DNA of 64,000 nucleotides. It comes from Sparassis latifolia. Lineage: Eukaryota; Basidiomycota; Agaricomycetes; Polyporales; Sparassidaceae. Both the position numbers and the translations under genes were made by a program. The stretch lies in NCBI GenBank assembly GCA_018466975.1, contig CM031558.1:372001-436000 (forward strand), written 5' to 3'. The notes beneath the pieces are model-generated. The model saw nothing but the letters and a program-made list of their open reading frames with translations. It ran no database searches and was not told the origin of the DNA. Positions 12,644 through 23,880 of the stretch are shown in pieces (within the stretch, counting starts at the first letter, position 1; every line of letters begins with the position of its first letter).

Positions 12644-13299
12644 TTGAGTCGTCACGAGACAAGGTCTTAGTCTAAGACACAAGTCCGTTCAAGTGACACT
12701 TCTGGCGATGTCCTCGCACTGAAGGTCGATCAGAGTTCGTTCTTATGACTCGTAGTAGCTGTCTGCTACTGACGGTCGATCTCAGTCAAAGGCAGGTGAA
12801 AAGCTGGTTTAATGGTAACCAGGTCGAGATGGGGATCCAGCTCGACAAGGTCGTCTACTTATACAAAAGGTATCCGCAGTACTACGCAGTAATGCAGGAT
12901 CGTTCATTGGCTAGATAAGGTGAAACGATGTCTAAGCAGGGTAACAGCGAGGAAGTAATATGTATGGGAAAGCTGAGTAAGGTCGTGAGAGATAATCAGT
13001 ACTAATGGGGATAACGAGTCGTGTATCAGAACGAGGTAAAGATGAGGCATACATGCACGTCTTGCATGTGCGATAAGAAGAAGGTCCGGAGTTGGATCCG
13101 GTGTAACCCTAGACTAGGGGTTCTGGACATCTGGATAAAGAATCGGAGGTTGCGCTCCGATGAGTCACGTGTTGGATCACGTGGTCTGGTAACGTAAAGG
13201 GAACAAAGAAAAGAAAAAGAAAAGACGCGCCAAAGCGTGAGGAGCATTGTAACAGAGACTCACCTAGGCCTATGAACCATCTCCGACAATTTCGACAGC

Positions 13300-14622
13300 A
13301 TGGCTACCGACGCTGGACAGTCCATGAGGGAGGCTGCTGAGACCTTCATCGAAGCACACAAGCCCGACCACACTCCGCAGGTAAGCAACATTTCCCAACC
13401 CGCATCACTGACCTATGCCGCAGCAGCCAGCCAAGTCCTCCCCGCTACGCATGCACAGACCTTAGCCAGGGAGAAAACTCGTGCCTGCCAGGTCATCATC
13501 GACGGAGCTACTTGCAAGCACGCTGACAGCACAGGCCTGAACGAGGACGAACTCCTCACCAAGGCAAACACCGCCATCAACCTAATGGGAGTGGCGCGAT
13601 CAGATGCCCCTCCGAACTTCAAGTTCAAGTCAGTCAACTGCATCCGCAACGGAGGAATCGCTTACACCTTGGACAGCCCAGAATCAGCTAAGTGGCTTCG
13701 TACTTCAGACGTGATGAAAAGCTTCTTAGAACACTTTGGTGACCAGGCCTCTCGCGTAAAGGCACACATGTACTCAGTCCTCACTGAGTTCGTCCCTGTA
13801 GCATGTAACCCAGACAACAGTGGCTACCTCCGGGTAATCAAAGGCTCCAACAACCTTAACCCGAACGTGATAGAAGAAGCCCGCTGGATCAAACCCCCGG
13901 AACGCAGAGCGAAGGGTCAAAAAGTCGCTCACCTCATCGTACGCTTCAACAACCCAAGTGCCGCTAACCGTGCCATACACAATGGCCTCGTTATAGCCAG
14001 TAAACAGGTCTCGGCGAGGAAGCTGATCCGGGAGCCCCGCCGCTGCTTGAAGTGTCAACAGATTGGAGTCCCGCACCTAGCTAGTGACTGCAAGCAGATC
14101 CACGACACCTGCGGAAACTGCACCTCAATCTCCCACAGGACCTCTGCGTGCGAAGCAGACCCCACAGACTTCAGATGCAGCAACTGCATCTGGGCAGGAC
14201 GTGCAAACGCTGACCACGCGGCTTGGGACCGTGACTGTCCAGTTTTCCTGGAGCACTGCCGCCGCATGGAAGACCGCCAGCCAGAAGCAAAATATCGTTT
14301 CTTCCCCACTGAAGACCCATCGACCTGGGAACTAACAGGACAACCGCTGTTGCAAGCTGCTCCCCCCTGCCACCGTACCCTCGCACCCGTACCCATGGAA
14401 CCACCTTTGCAGAACTGGGCGGACGAGGCGGACAACCTCTACCCACAACCCAACCTTTTTCCTCGCCCATCGCAAGCCCGCTGGGCCAGTGAAGCAAGAA
14501 GCTCCCAGGATGCATCACAGCCATGGCCTCAACTCCACCAGATGTTTATACACCGCTCGGGGTCCCGAGCGTCCTCCAAGGTCTCATACGGCAGAAATTC
14601 CCCCGTAGGCTTCCATGTCTAG
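13300..14622 (+). CDS. Gag-like zinc-knuckle protein of the LINE
   Basis: 440 residues from MATDAGQSMREAAETF. The central part is a nucleic-acid-binding-like domain found in LINE ORF1/gag proteins; around residues 250-310 lie closely spaced Cys/His knuckles (CLKCQQIGVPHLASDC, CGNCTSISHRTSAC, then a third CSNC...H...DC cluster) expected to bind RNA. The C-terminal 100 residues are Pro-rich and low complexity. Its role would be packaging element RNA for target-primed reverse transcription. The stop overlaps the pol start by eight bases (ATGTCTAG, 14615-14622). The frame is intact. Confidence 0.85.
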   Translation: MATDAGQSMREAAETFIEAHKPDHTPQVSNISQPASLTYAAAASQVLPATHAQTLAREKTRACQVIIDGATCKHADSTGLNEDELLTKANTAINLMGVARSDAPPNFKFKSVNCIRNGGIAYTLDSPESAKWLRTSDVMKSFLEHFGDQASRVKAHMYSVLTEFVPVACNPDNSGYLRVIKGSNNLNPNVIEEARWIKPPERRAKGQKVAHLIVRFNNPSAANRAIHNGLVIASKQVSARKLIREPRRCLKCQQIGVPHLASDCKQIHDTCGNCTSISHRTSACEADPTDFRCSNCIWAGRANADHAAWDRDCPVFLEHCRRMEDRQPEAKYRFFPTEDPSTWELTGQPLLQAAPPCHRTLAPVPMEPPLQNWADEADNLYPQPNLFPRPSQARWASEARSSQDASQPWPQLHQMFIHRSGSRASSKVSYGRNSPVGFHV

Positions 14623-17600
14623 TACACCAACACATGACAACTCTACGCTGCATATACTACAGTTGAACCTGAACAAGTCCCTTACAGCACAATCAGCCTT
14701 TATCAACTCATTTTCCACCTCCGACTTCGACATCATTCTACTGCAGGAACCATACCTTGACCCCCGCACCTCCCTCACCCGCACTACATCACACTGGATA
14801 GTAGTGTACCCCCATACCCACTACACTGAGGCCAGCGGACGCACACGCTCTGTCATTTTCGTCAGCAAGCGGATCTCAGGAGAAACCTGGTCGCAAATCA
14901 AGGTCGACTCCCCGGATATCACTGCCATTTCCCTACGCACTGCGTCGGGCCCACTACATATCTTCAACATCTACAATGACCAACGTCACCAGGACTCCAT
15001 CAACCTACTTGCACGAGCCACCGCGCTACTCGCACAACCGGAAGAAGCGAAAGCAAACGTGATATGGGCCGGAGATTTCAACCGACATCACCCTATGTGG
15101 GATGAGGAATGAAATCACCACCTCTTCACTCAGGAAGCCCTGACGATGGCCCAGCCTCTCCTCGACAACATTGCAGCCTTTGACCTCACGATGCTCCTCA
15201 CCCACGGCACACCAACACTGGAAGCGTCGCTCACGAAGAACCACACGCGTCCCGACAATATCTTCGCCTCCCCAGATGTGGCCAGCCAACTCTTGTCATG
15301 CAACACTATCCCCACGCTCCGCCCTCCATTCACCGACCACATTCCCATCTTACTTACACTAGACGTCTCCGCACACACAATGCAAGATGTTCCACATCGG
15401 AACTTCCGCGAGGTCGATTGGGAGGACTTCCGCTCGTGCTTAAAGAGGAACCTGAGCTCCCGCATGCTTGGGGAAGGGGAGATCTCTACTCCAGAACAGT
15501 TCAACACTGTCCTGAAGAACTTGACAGATGCCATCACTGCGACGATTGAGGACAAGGTCCCACTCTCGAAACCAATGCCGTTCATGAAGTGTTGGTGGTC
15601 CAAAGACCTTACTAAGTCTCGGAAACGCGTACAGCGCCTTGCACGAACCTCCTACAAATTCCAGCACATCGCAGACCACCCATCACACATGGAATACTGC
15701 AGGACATGCAACTGATATGGTGAGGAGATCAAGACTGCCAAACAAGACCACTGGGAGGCGTGGCTGGAGTCCGCAGACCCAGACTCTATCTGGACGATCA
15801 ACCGATTCACTTCAGCAGGACCGACAGATGGTAGCCGACCGCGAGTGCCCTCGCTGAGGGAAGGTGATGAGTCACCTGCAGATGACAATGCAGCCAAGAG
15901 CGCAATCCTGTACAAGACATTCTTCCCACCCCCGGGCCCCCCACCAATCATACCCAATGGTCACAGATATGGATGCCCCACATTCCGCTTCTCCCCTATC
16001 ACAGATGCACAGATCGAGACCGTAATCAAAAAGCTGCGTGACCACAGGGCACCGGGGCCAGACGGCGCTCCTAACGAGGTATACAAACACTGTATAGACT
16101 TACTCCTTCCATACCTAGGTCGCCTCTTCCGTGGAACCTTCAACCTGCAGGTCTACCCCACCGAATGGAAGACATCGAACACAGTGGCCCTACGAAAGCC
16201 TGGTCGCCCAGACTACTCCATAGCCAAATCCTACCGGCCTATTGCACTCCTTAACTGCATCGGTAAGATCTTATCTGCATGTGTCACTAACATCCTTGTC
16301 TATGAATCAGAGGCGCACAACCTCCTCGCCCGCAACCACTTCAGAGGCCGCCCAGGCCAACGCACCACAGACTCTCTCCACCTGCTGGTCAAATCGGTCA
16401 AGGATGCATGGCGACAAGGGAAAGTAGCTTCCATCCTCTTCCTGGACATAAAAGCTGCCTTCGCCAGTGCAAGCCTAGATCGCCTTTTCCACAATATGCG
16501 CAGGCGGGGAGTCCTCATAGAGATCGTCAGTTGGCTCCGCAGGCACCTCGAAGGACGACACACCAGGATTCTCTTCGACAACTTCAAATCGGCACTCTTC
16601 GAGATCCTCAGTGGCATAGACCAAGGCTGCCCCCTCTCCGTCATCCTTTACGAGTTCTACAACTCTGATCTCTTTGAGATTGCCCACAGGATCCCCCACT
16701 CACTAGCGCTCGGCTACATTGATGACGCAGCGATCATTGCCACAGGAAAGGACTACACAGAGACACATGCGACCCTCTGCAACTACATGGACGGCCGCAA
16801 TGGTGCGATGACATGGTCTAACACCCACCAATCAGAGTTCTCACCCGACAAGTTTGGCCTCCTCAACATGTCTGCATCATCGCGCAACCCGGGCCAGTCA
16901 CTCCGTCTACGTACAGCGATGATCGAACCCACAGTGTCACACAAGTTCCTTGGTGTCATTATTGACCGCCGCCTCCGATTCCACGAGCAACGCGCAGGGG
17001 CATTAGCGAAAGGCACCGCCTGGATACAACAGTTCCGACGTCTTGCCAGAGCCTCTGGCGGCATACCCTTCTCACACATGTGACGCCTCTACCTTAGCAT
17101 AGCAGTCCCATGCATGCTGTATGCAGCAGATGTGTTTCTCACCCCTGTTAGGAAAGTCCCAGGATGAAAGACGATGTACGGATCTGTTGGGGCAATCAAG
17201 CTGATGTCACGGGTGCAACGCCAAGCTGCTCTCCTCATCACAGGCACAATGAGAATGACAGCGAGTGACATGTTGGATGCACACACCAACCTCCTCCCAT
17301 TCCCACTCCTGGTCGACAAGCACTGCCACCGTGCAGCCGTCCACCTGTGCACTCTCCCTCCGGAGCACCCGCTACATGCGCATGTGAAGACAGCGAGCAC
17401 ACATTTTGTCAAACACCACCACTCCCCGATACATGAACTCCTCCATGCCTACCGACTACAACTGGACACCATCGAGATGATCTCCCCGGCCTGCTTCCCG
17501 CCAGCTTGGTCCCCCCCCTTCCAAGTCTCCATTGCAGGCAGCAAAGGTGACGCCCTGAAGGATGAAGCCCAATGGGCTGAGAAACAAGGTATTCGTGTCT

Positions 17601-18550
17601 ACTCGGATGGATCGGACATTGATGGGGGAGTCAGAGTGGCTGCAGTGCTGTACAGACGAGACCATGCGACCCCCAAAATCCTACGCTTCTACCTCGGAAA
17701 ATCCACAGAGCACACAGTGTACGAAGCAGAGGACGTCGGCCTTGTCCTAGCCATCAAGCTACTTCACGACGAGTTTATCGTCTACACTGCCTCGTGTGCA
17801 GCAGACAATAAGGCAGCCATACAAGCAACTCAACTACGACGCCCCACCCCCAGCCACTACCTCCTTGATATGCTGCACGAGGACATCAAACGACTCATCA
17901 GCAAACACAAGATCGGCCGAAAAGACCTCATGATCCGTTGGGTATCAGGCCACAAGGGTGTCCCAGGGAATGACCGAGCAGACGCTGAAGCCAAGAAGGC
18001 CACCCACGGAGACTCCAGCCCGGCTGCAAAGCTGCCCAAAAGCTTACACTCCCCACTCCCACTCAGCACGTCTAAGCTCAAGCAATGCCACCTCGAACAC
18101 CTGAAGTCCCAAGCCGCTACAGCCTGGAAGAACTCGGAATGCAGCCACGTGTTCGGTCGTATCGACCCGTCCATCCCCTCTGCCAAGTTCGAACAACTCG
18201 TCGCGGACCTGCCTCGTCGTCACGCCAGCCTCCTCATTCAACTCAGAACAGGTCATGCGCCGCTCAACATGCACCTCCACCGCATCAAACGTTCCCCAAC
18301 TCGAGTCTGCCCCGCCTGCCACAACCACCCAGAGTCGGTGCACCACTTCCTCCTCACCTGCCCCGCATACAGCCGACAGTGCGATGTCATGACGCGAGAA
18401 CTGGGACGCACAGCAAGATCACTACCCAAGCTACTCACCAGCCCGCGTGCCATCCGGCCCCTCTTCCGCTACATCCATGCCACCGGACGCCTCACCGCAA
18501 CTTACGGTCGACTGAGCACATTTGACAGCCGCCGCCGAACCGAGCCCTAA
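14615..18550 (+). pseudogene. LINE pol: endonuclease, reverse transcriptase, RNase H (four in-frame TGA)
   Basis: One continuous frame of 1,312 codons broken only by four TGA codons at 15110, 15713, 17081 and 17165. Domains in order: APE-type endonuclease (LLQEPYLDPRTS, AGDFNRHHPMWDE, TDHIPI), reverse transcriptase with the YIDD active site near 16720, RNase H (YSDGSDIDGG, YEAEDVGL, AADNKAAI, GHKGVPGNDRADAEA), and a terminal CPACHNHPESVHHFLLTC zinc motif. The protein would nick target DNA and copy element RNA onto it. All four stops could derive from CGA arginine codons by a single C-to-T change at CpG; no indel is seen. As it stands the copy cannot make a full pol unless stops are read through. 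Confidence 0.88.
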
Positions 18551-19126
18551 TACACAGAGAAGTTTCCCCTCTACCTCAGCACATGCAACACTGACTACAT
18601 TCTTACCTACACAGACCGCACTTCCAGTCCAATCAAGTGGCAGCCTACTTTACTCGCACCTCGTCCCTTGCTCCCTATCTCCCCAGCCTATACCCCCCCT
18701 ACGGTACATACCGGCAGTCTAGCGACACATCCCCACCCTAGAGACTTGGGGAGTTTTGACGCCTGGTGGGGGACCATCAGACGGATCCCTGACTGCGGCA
18801 AGAGGAAAATCCCGGGGGTAGCTCCTACCACCCACAAGGGCAGCAGGTTTAGAACCTAGCCTCTAGTGTTCACTCGCCAAGGATGTCGGATGTTTGCCTG
18901 CAGACTTGCCCTATCGCTACCTCTCCCCCCTATGTATACTCACATTTCACTTCTTCACCCCACAGTTCTTCCCATTTTCTCGCTCGCAAAGCCCTGCGCT
19001 CGCGCAGGCGCAATGTTTCATACGACATATCATTAGGATACACATCAGCTAGCTACAGTAGATATTGTCTACCATAGGGCTTCGCCCTCGAGGACAATAA
19101 ACCGGAACCAAAAAAAAAAAAAAAAA
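18551..19126 (+). other. LINE 3' untranslated region and poly(A) tail
   Basis: C-rich, non-coding 3' region after the pol stop. It ends with a short GC hairpin-like string (GGGCTTCGCCCTC at about 19078-19090), then AATAAA near 19096 and an uninterrupted run of 17 A at 19110-19126. The A-run ends abruptly at GCTTGAATAC, defining the 3' junction of the insertion. Confidence 0.8.
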
Positions 19127-19740
19127 GCTTGAATACACAGAACATTTTGCATCAATCTAACTGGAGACAGACAGGATCTATTCAAATGTTGTTGACTGCA
19201 GTTCTCAGGGACTTGCATCAGACATCAGACTCTGCACAGCTTATACTGCTGAGTAGAAATTTTCTATACACATAGACACATACTATAGACACAGTAATCA
19301 AAATTTTCTTCTCATCCTGTGGGTGAGGCCTGGAATATGTACTGTACATGCCAGTGCTGCATCATCAGCAATAAAGAGACAACTTCACACCATTGTATGC
19401 TCACCCATACTGCACCTCATCCTCAGGATATCCCCTTGGTAGACATGCAGTTCTTACATTGCATTGTGTATGATATACAGCTGATGGATAAGTGCCATAG
19501 TCAAGCAATCAGGCTGCAGCTGAATTTTGGGTGTCACGAGGTGCAGAGCATGGTGAACTGTTGCCTCACCTTGTCTACTTCCAAAGCTTTCTCTGGTGTA
19601 TACCATCAGTGTAAGCTCACCCGGAATTATATTTTACAGGATGCAAGTACACTGAGGCAGAAATAAATTGAGTAGAGTAGAATTCTTGCCAAGATGCACC
19701 AGTCTGCTTATGTCAGAGGTGCACCATATAAAGCACCCAC
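19127..19740. repeat. CpG-depleted relic sequence
   Basis: About 610 bases with only two CpG dinucleotides (near 19537 and 19622), while TG and CA are abundant; flanking sequence has CpGs in nearly every line. A 115-codon plus frame (19319-19666) is rich in Cys, His and Met and matches nothing I know. This composition is expected of an old repeat long exposed to cytosine methylation and deamination. Identity of the original element unknown. Confidence 0.55.
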
Positions 19741-19764
19741 CTTCCGAAGATAGTAGGTATTTAA

Positions 19765-19794
19765 AACTCCGCTAGGTCCAACTCCGCTAGGTCC
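19765..19794. repeat. Tandem 15-bp direct repeat
   Basis: Two perfect adjacent copies of AACTCCGCTAGGTCC (19765-19779 and 19780-19794), followed by a further partial CTAGGT. The pair marks the edge of the CpG-poor segment and could be a duplication footprint. Function unknown. Confidence 0.8.
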
Positions 19795-21417
19795 TAGGTA
19801 CCCTTACCACTATAGCAAGAGTCCCCCATGGCGAGCTGCCACGCGTCAAGCTCCTAATCTTAGGCTTTGTACATGACGCGGTAGCTAACAACTCCCATGA
19901 TCCATGAATTCACCGTGTCCCACTCGGACGCTATCAGCCGTCACCGTATATGGGTGTCCTTAACCTTCGCCCAGTCATGACATATGTAGCAAGCAGCTGA
20001 AGTCGAAGAGGAAATATTGGTGAAATCATGTCTGGCCGTGGCGGAATGTGGCAAGTTGTTAGTGAGTACTCGGAAACTCTGACATGTGTAGAAAAAGATG
20101 AGACAGGTATTTCCAAGTCGTCTTACCGGATGCGAGAGTGCGAAGATCGCTGCAGCAGCGACCGCGGCCCTAGCAAGCCTCCTCTCTCCATCATATACCT
20201 AATCCTGTGATCACGCCCACCGTCCAGCTTCCGGTTCCCGTGCATTCGTGCGCGTTATCTGCCCTGCATGCCGGACGTGTCTTCCCCCGGTGTCATAACA
20301 ATATTCCCGATGAAACAGCGGATGGAAGAATCGCAACGGTGACGCACCATTGCGGAAGCGTGCACTCGATAGCCGGACTTCCACATACGATGTGGAAGGT
20401 GAACAGCAGATGCGCGTCGATGCATGCGAAGGATGTGCGATGCCGTCATGGTCCATCCGAGTCTTCTGCCGTTGAAAACCGCATCGACGTGCGCTGTTCT
20501 CCCATTAATGTCTTCAACCCTGCACTCATCAAGTTTTCTAGCCCCAGACTTCCTGGTCGACCCCGGAAGAGACGCCGATGAGCAACACCAACAGAATCCG
20601 ACCCTCCGAAGAGAAGACACTACTATGGAAAGTACCAGGAGCGTATATCGACGACTGTCTCCAAACCCACGCCCATCACGATTGCAAACGCAAGCGATTA
20701 GGCAGCTTCAAGCCTATGGCTGGGGTGGAAGAATACTGATATCGCAAAGGATGGTGAGATACACATTCGGCTACTCCTCCACATTCACCACATGTGTCCT
20801 TTTTTGCGCCCTCATCGAAAGGACCTCCATAGTACCCGTAAGCCACATGCTCTCGCCCATCTTCGCACTCTTTAATCCTCGATGTTGATCCGAAGAAAAG
20901 GCGTCCAGCCAGCTCTCCTGCCGTCGTCGTCAAACTGCGATACGTCGCAACGAGTCCTCTCCTGCCCAGAAGTAGGACCCAACACCAGCCTGCACTCCGG
21001 CCAAGCCTCGTAAACATCCAGAAAGCGTTGCATTCGGTCGAGCGCTTAGCAGGTGGGAGAGTGCGGGGGCGGGGCAAAGGCCGGCCCGGCTGGCAGCCAA
21101 CCCCATCCTCGGTCACGGGGCACACGTGTGGCCCGAAGCGGGGGCGCCACCAAGCGTCTGAAGGATCTAAGATACCGATGTGCCCTCAGAACGGTGTGAC
21201 GTTGCTCAAGGATTATGCGCCTGGCTGGCCACCTTGGCTATAAGAAGGAGCACCTCCGGATCACCTTCACCGGATTTCCTCAGCTCCCTTTGGGATACGC
21301 ATACGACGCGACGCGACCCACCAGACACTTCTATACTATAGACGACATTCATATTTCTACTTAATTACCTGAAGATCTCTGTATCACATCTTCACCTCGC
21401 CCCTTCCCAGCACAACT
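19795..21417. other. Intergenic region upstream of the sugar porter
   Basis: Short frames on both strands only. A minus-strand frame around 21030-20886 reads MQRFLDVYEAWPECR then TRCDVSQFDDDGRRAGW and could be a small exon, but it has no partner. The right 200 bases are promoter and 5' untranslated region of the transporter. Confidence 0.35.
21239..21244 (+). promoter_or_regulatory. Possible TATA box of the sugar porter
   Basis: TATAAG lies 174 nt upstream of the ATG at 21418, followed by a pyrimidine-rich tract (TTCCTCAGCTCCCTTT) that is a plausible initiator zone. Position and motif only. Confidence 0.35.
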
Positions 21418-23367
21418 ATGGCAGTAGGAGGTGCTCTAACCAACACTGCGAGCCGCCGACGGAACCTTCAGGGTGAATCTGGATGGGTGCGCCTTCCCCT
21501 CCTGCAATACTCTACGCAACGCTGACGTTCGTCATGCCGCAGGCGGGGCTCGTGCATAACCGCAAGGTTTTTGCCATAGCCGTCTTTGCCTCCCTTGGTG
21601 GGCTGTTATACGGCTACAACCAGGGTGTCTTCTCCGGGGTGCTACCGTACGTCTTCATTCTTATTATTGGCTATGAATATTATATTAATTTTCTTTCATA
21701 GCATGAATAATTTCGACCACCGAATGGCGTCCGCCGTTGACAAATCGGGCACCAAGGGCTGGCTCGTCTCCATCCTTGAGCTTGGTGCATGGTTCGGTGT
21801 GCTCGTCACAGGCTATTTCGCCGACAAGCTCTCTCGTAAATACACAATCGTACTGGCTGTGTGCATTTTCTGCATCGGCGTCATCGTACAGACCGCCGCA
21901 TTCAAGCCATCATCTATCTTCGGCGGTGAGTCTCTCAATCTTATCCTACCTGAGCTCAGCACTTATTCGGCACGCAGGTCGGTTTATCACCGGTATGGGC
22001 GTCGGCTCTTTGTCGATGGCGGTGCCGCTGTACAATGCGGAGCTCGCGCCACCCGAAGTGCGTGGTTCGCTCGTTGCCCTGCAGCAGCTTGCAATCACGT
22101 TCGGTATTATGATTTCCTTCTGGATCGACTACGGCACGAACTACATCGGCGGCACCGGCGACTCTCAGAGCCCCGCGGCGTGGCGTCTTCCCATTGCCCT
22201 TCAGTTGGTTCCCGCCATCATCCTGGGCATTGGCATCCTGTTCATGCCGTTCTCCCCTCGATGGCTGATCAACAACGGGCGGGACGATGAGGCTCTCATG
22301 GTTCTGAGCTCTGCTCGTAGCCTTCCGCCAGACTCGGATCTCGTGCAGATCGAGTTCCTCGAAATTAAAGCGCAGTATCTGTTTGAGAAGGAGCTATCAG
22401 AGGAGAGGTATCCTCAGTATCAGGATGGCACATGGAAGAGCGGTTTCCAACTCGGCTTGAACCAGTACCTCTCGTTGCTCCGTTCGCGCAGTGCGCATTA
22501 CATTCCTTTTACCCTGTGACTTCGATTCTTACGTGGTTTCTGATACTAGCCTTGCTGCATCGTGTGGCGATCGGATCATTGACGATGTTCTTCCAACAAT
22601 GGACTGGTGTCAACGCGATCCTGTACTACGCGCCGTCGATCTTCCAGGATCTTGGGCTTACCGGAAACACGATCTCGCTACTTGCCACCGGCGTGGTTGG
22701 GATTGCGATGTTCCTAGCCACGATCCCCGCCGTGATCTGGGTGGACCAGATCGGGCGGAAGCCGGTGCTGGTGTCGGGCGCGTTCATGATGGCGACATGC
22801 CACATCATCATTGCGGTCCTGACCGGGATGTTTCACAAGGACTGGCAAGCACACACCGGAGCCGGCTGGGCGGCGTGCGCGTTTGTGTGGGTCTTCGCCG
22901 TCGGATTCGGATACTCGTGGGGACCATGCTCTTGGATTATCGTATCCGAAATTTGGCCGCTGAGCGTTCGTGGGAAGGGTCTGTCGATTGCCGCGTCCAG
23001 CAACTGGATGAACAACTTCATCGTCGGACAGGTTACCCCCACGATGCTCCAGCATATCGGTTTCGGGACGTTTGTCTTCTTTGGGGTATGTTTTCTTCTT
23101 TGTTCTGGTTCTCAATGCTGATCTCTCCCTACACAGTCTTTCACATTCGTCGGTGGACTGTTCATTCTGTTTTTCGTGCCCGAGACGAAGGGACTGACGC
23201 TGGAGGAGATGGACGAAGTATTCGGCTCTCAGGGCCTCGCTGTCGCCGACCAGGAACGTCAGGCTGCGATAGAAAAGCGCCTCGGGCTCGACAATTACCA
23301 GTTCGTGGACCACGAAGGCAAGGAGAGCCGCGAAGACTACATGGAGGACGCCGTGATGAAGGCATGA
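21418..23367 (+). CDS. MFS sugar porter (hexose transporter family)
   Basis: Twelve-helix major facilitator of the sugar porter family, expected in the plasma membrane importing a hexose or related polyol by proton symport. Start ATG at 21418 ([18 protein letters not shown]), with exons separated by short introns at about 21487-21542, 21649-21701, 21924-21976, 22482-22553 and 23086-23136. Family signatures: [19 protein letters not shown] in helix 1, [12 protein letters not shown] (first signature loop), [34 protein letters not shown] after helix 6, [17 protein letters not shown] in helix 7, and [15 protein letters not shown] after helix 12. The hydrophilic C-terminus ends at 23367. All signatures are intact. 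The substrate cannot be fixed from sequence. Confidence 0.9.
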
Positions 23368-23880
23368 GCTGCGCTTTGGTATGCGTTGATTGTAGCGGAG
23401 GGCTGTGTACTATTATTGCTTTGCGAACGGGCTACGTTGTATGTGTTATTGTTATTTCTACGTCTCTTTTTACTGTGATTTTGTGGCTCATGGAGTACGA
23501 TCAACTTATCGAACTAGTGAAAATCGGCTGGGTGAGAGAATTGTCATTAAGTTAAATTTAGGTAGGTAGGGCGCGCTTACTGGCACGTGACCGTGACGCG
23601 ACGCGTTCGTGATTACGTAACTTTACTGCCGAGCCAAACCCGTTTTCTTCAGGCAGCGCTGCTAGTAGCGCGTATGTAACTACTGCTCATTCACACCACA
23701 AGCACTCGCTCTGGAGGTTCTGCCATACAAACGATAACGTCTTTGAGGTAGACAATACGATTCCTCGTTGCAGCGAGCGCGGCCAAGACGCGTGTTCAGT
23801 AAAGGTAAGTGATATTACCTGCGCGAGGTTTTTTCTGTGATCATCCTGTAGTTACACTCGTAGATACCTACAAGAAGCGT
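23368..23880. other. Intergenic region between transporter and helicase
   Basis: Contains the 3' untranslated end of the sugar porter and the promoter of the helicase gene. No credible frame or RNA gene. GC-rich CpG-containing strings around 23580-23620 may belong to the helicase promoter. Confidence 0.5.

Larger units (their letters stand above)
12107..19126 (+). mobile_element. Non-LTR (LINE) retrotransposon with RNase H, Tad/I-like
   Basis: A nearly full-length LINE of about 7 kb. In order: a coiled-coil ORF (12107-12643), a zinc-knuckle gag-like ORF (13300-14622), a pol frame (14615-18550) with APE-type endonuclease, reverse transcriptase, RNase H and a C-terminal zinc-binding motif, a 3' untranslated region with AATAAA near 19096, and a 17-nt poly(A) tract at 19110-19126. 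The domain order matches fungal Tad1-type and I-like elements. The 5' boundary is uncertain and the first ORF is assigned by position only. No target-site duplication was found, so flanks may be rearranged. The pol frame is uninterrupted by indels, implying a young copy, but has four TGA stops. Confidence 0.9.

Noticed and set aside
13774..14524. Minus-strand open frames inside the LINE gag region
   Set aside because: Shadows of the gag-like ORF; no domain and opposite to the zinc-knuckle frame.
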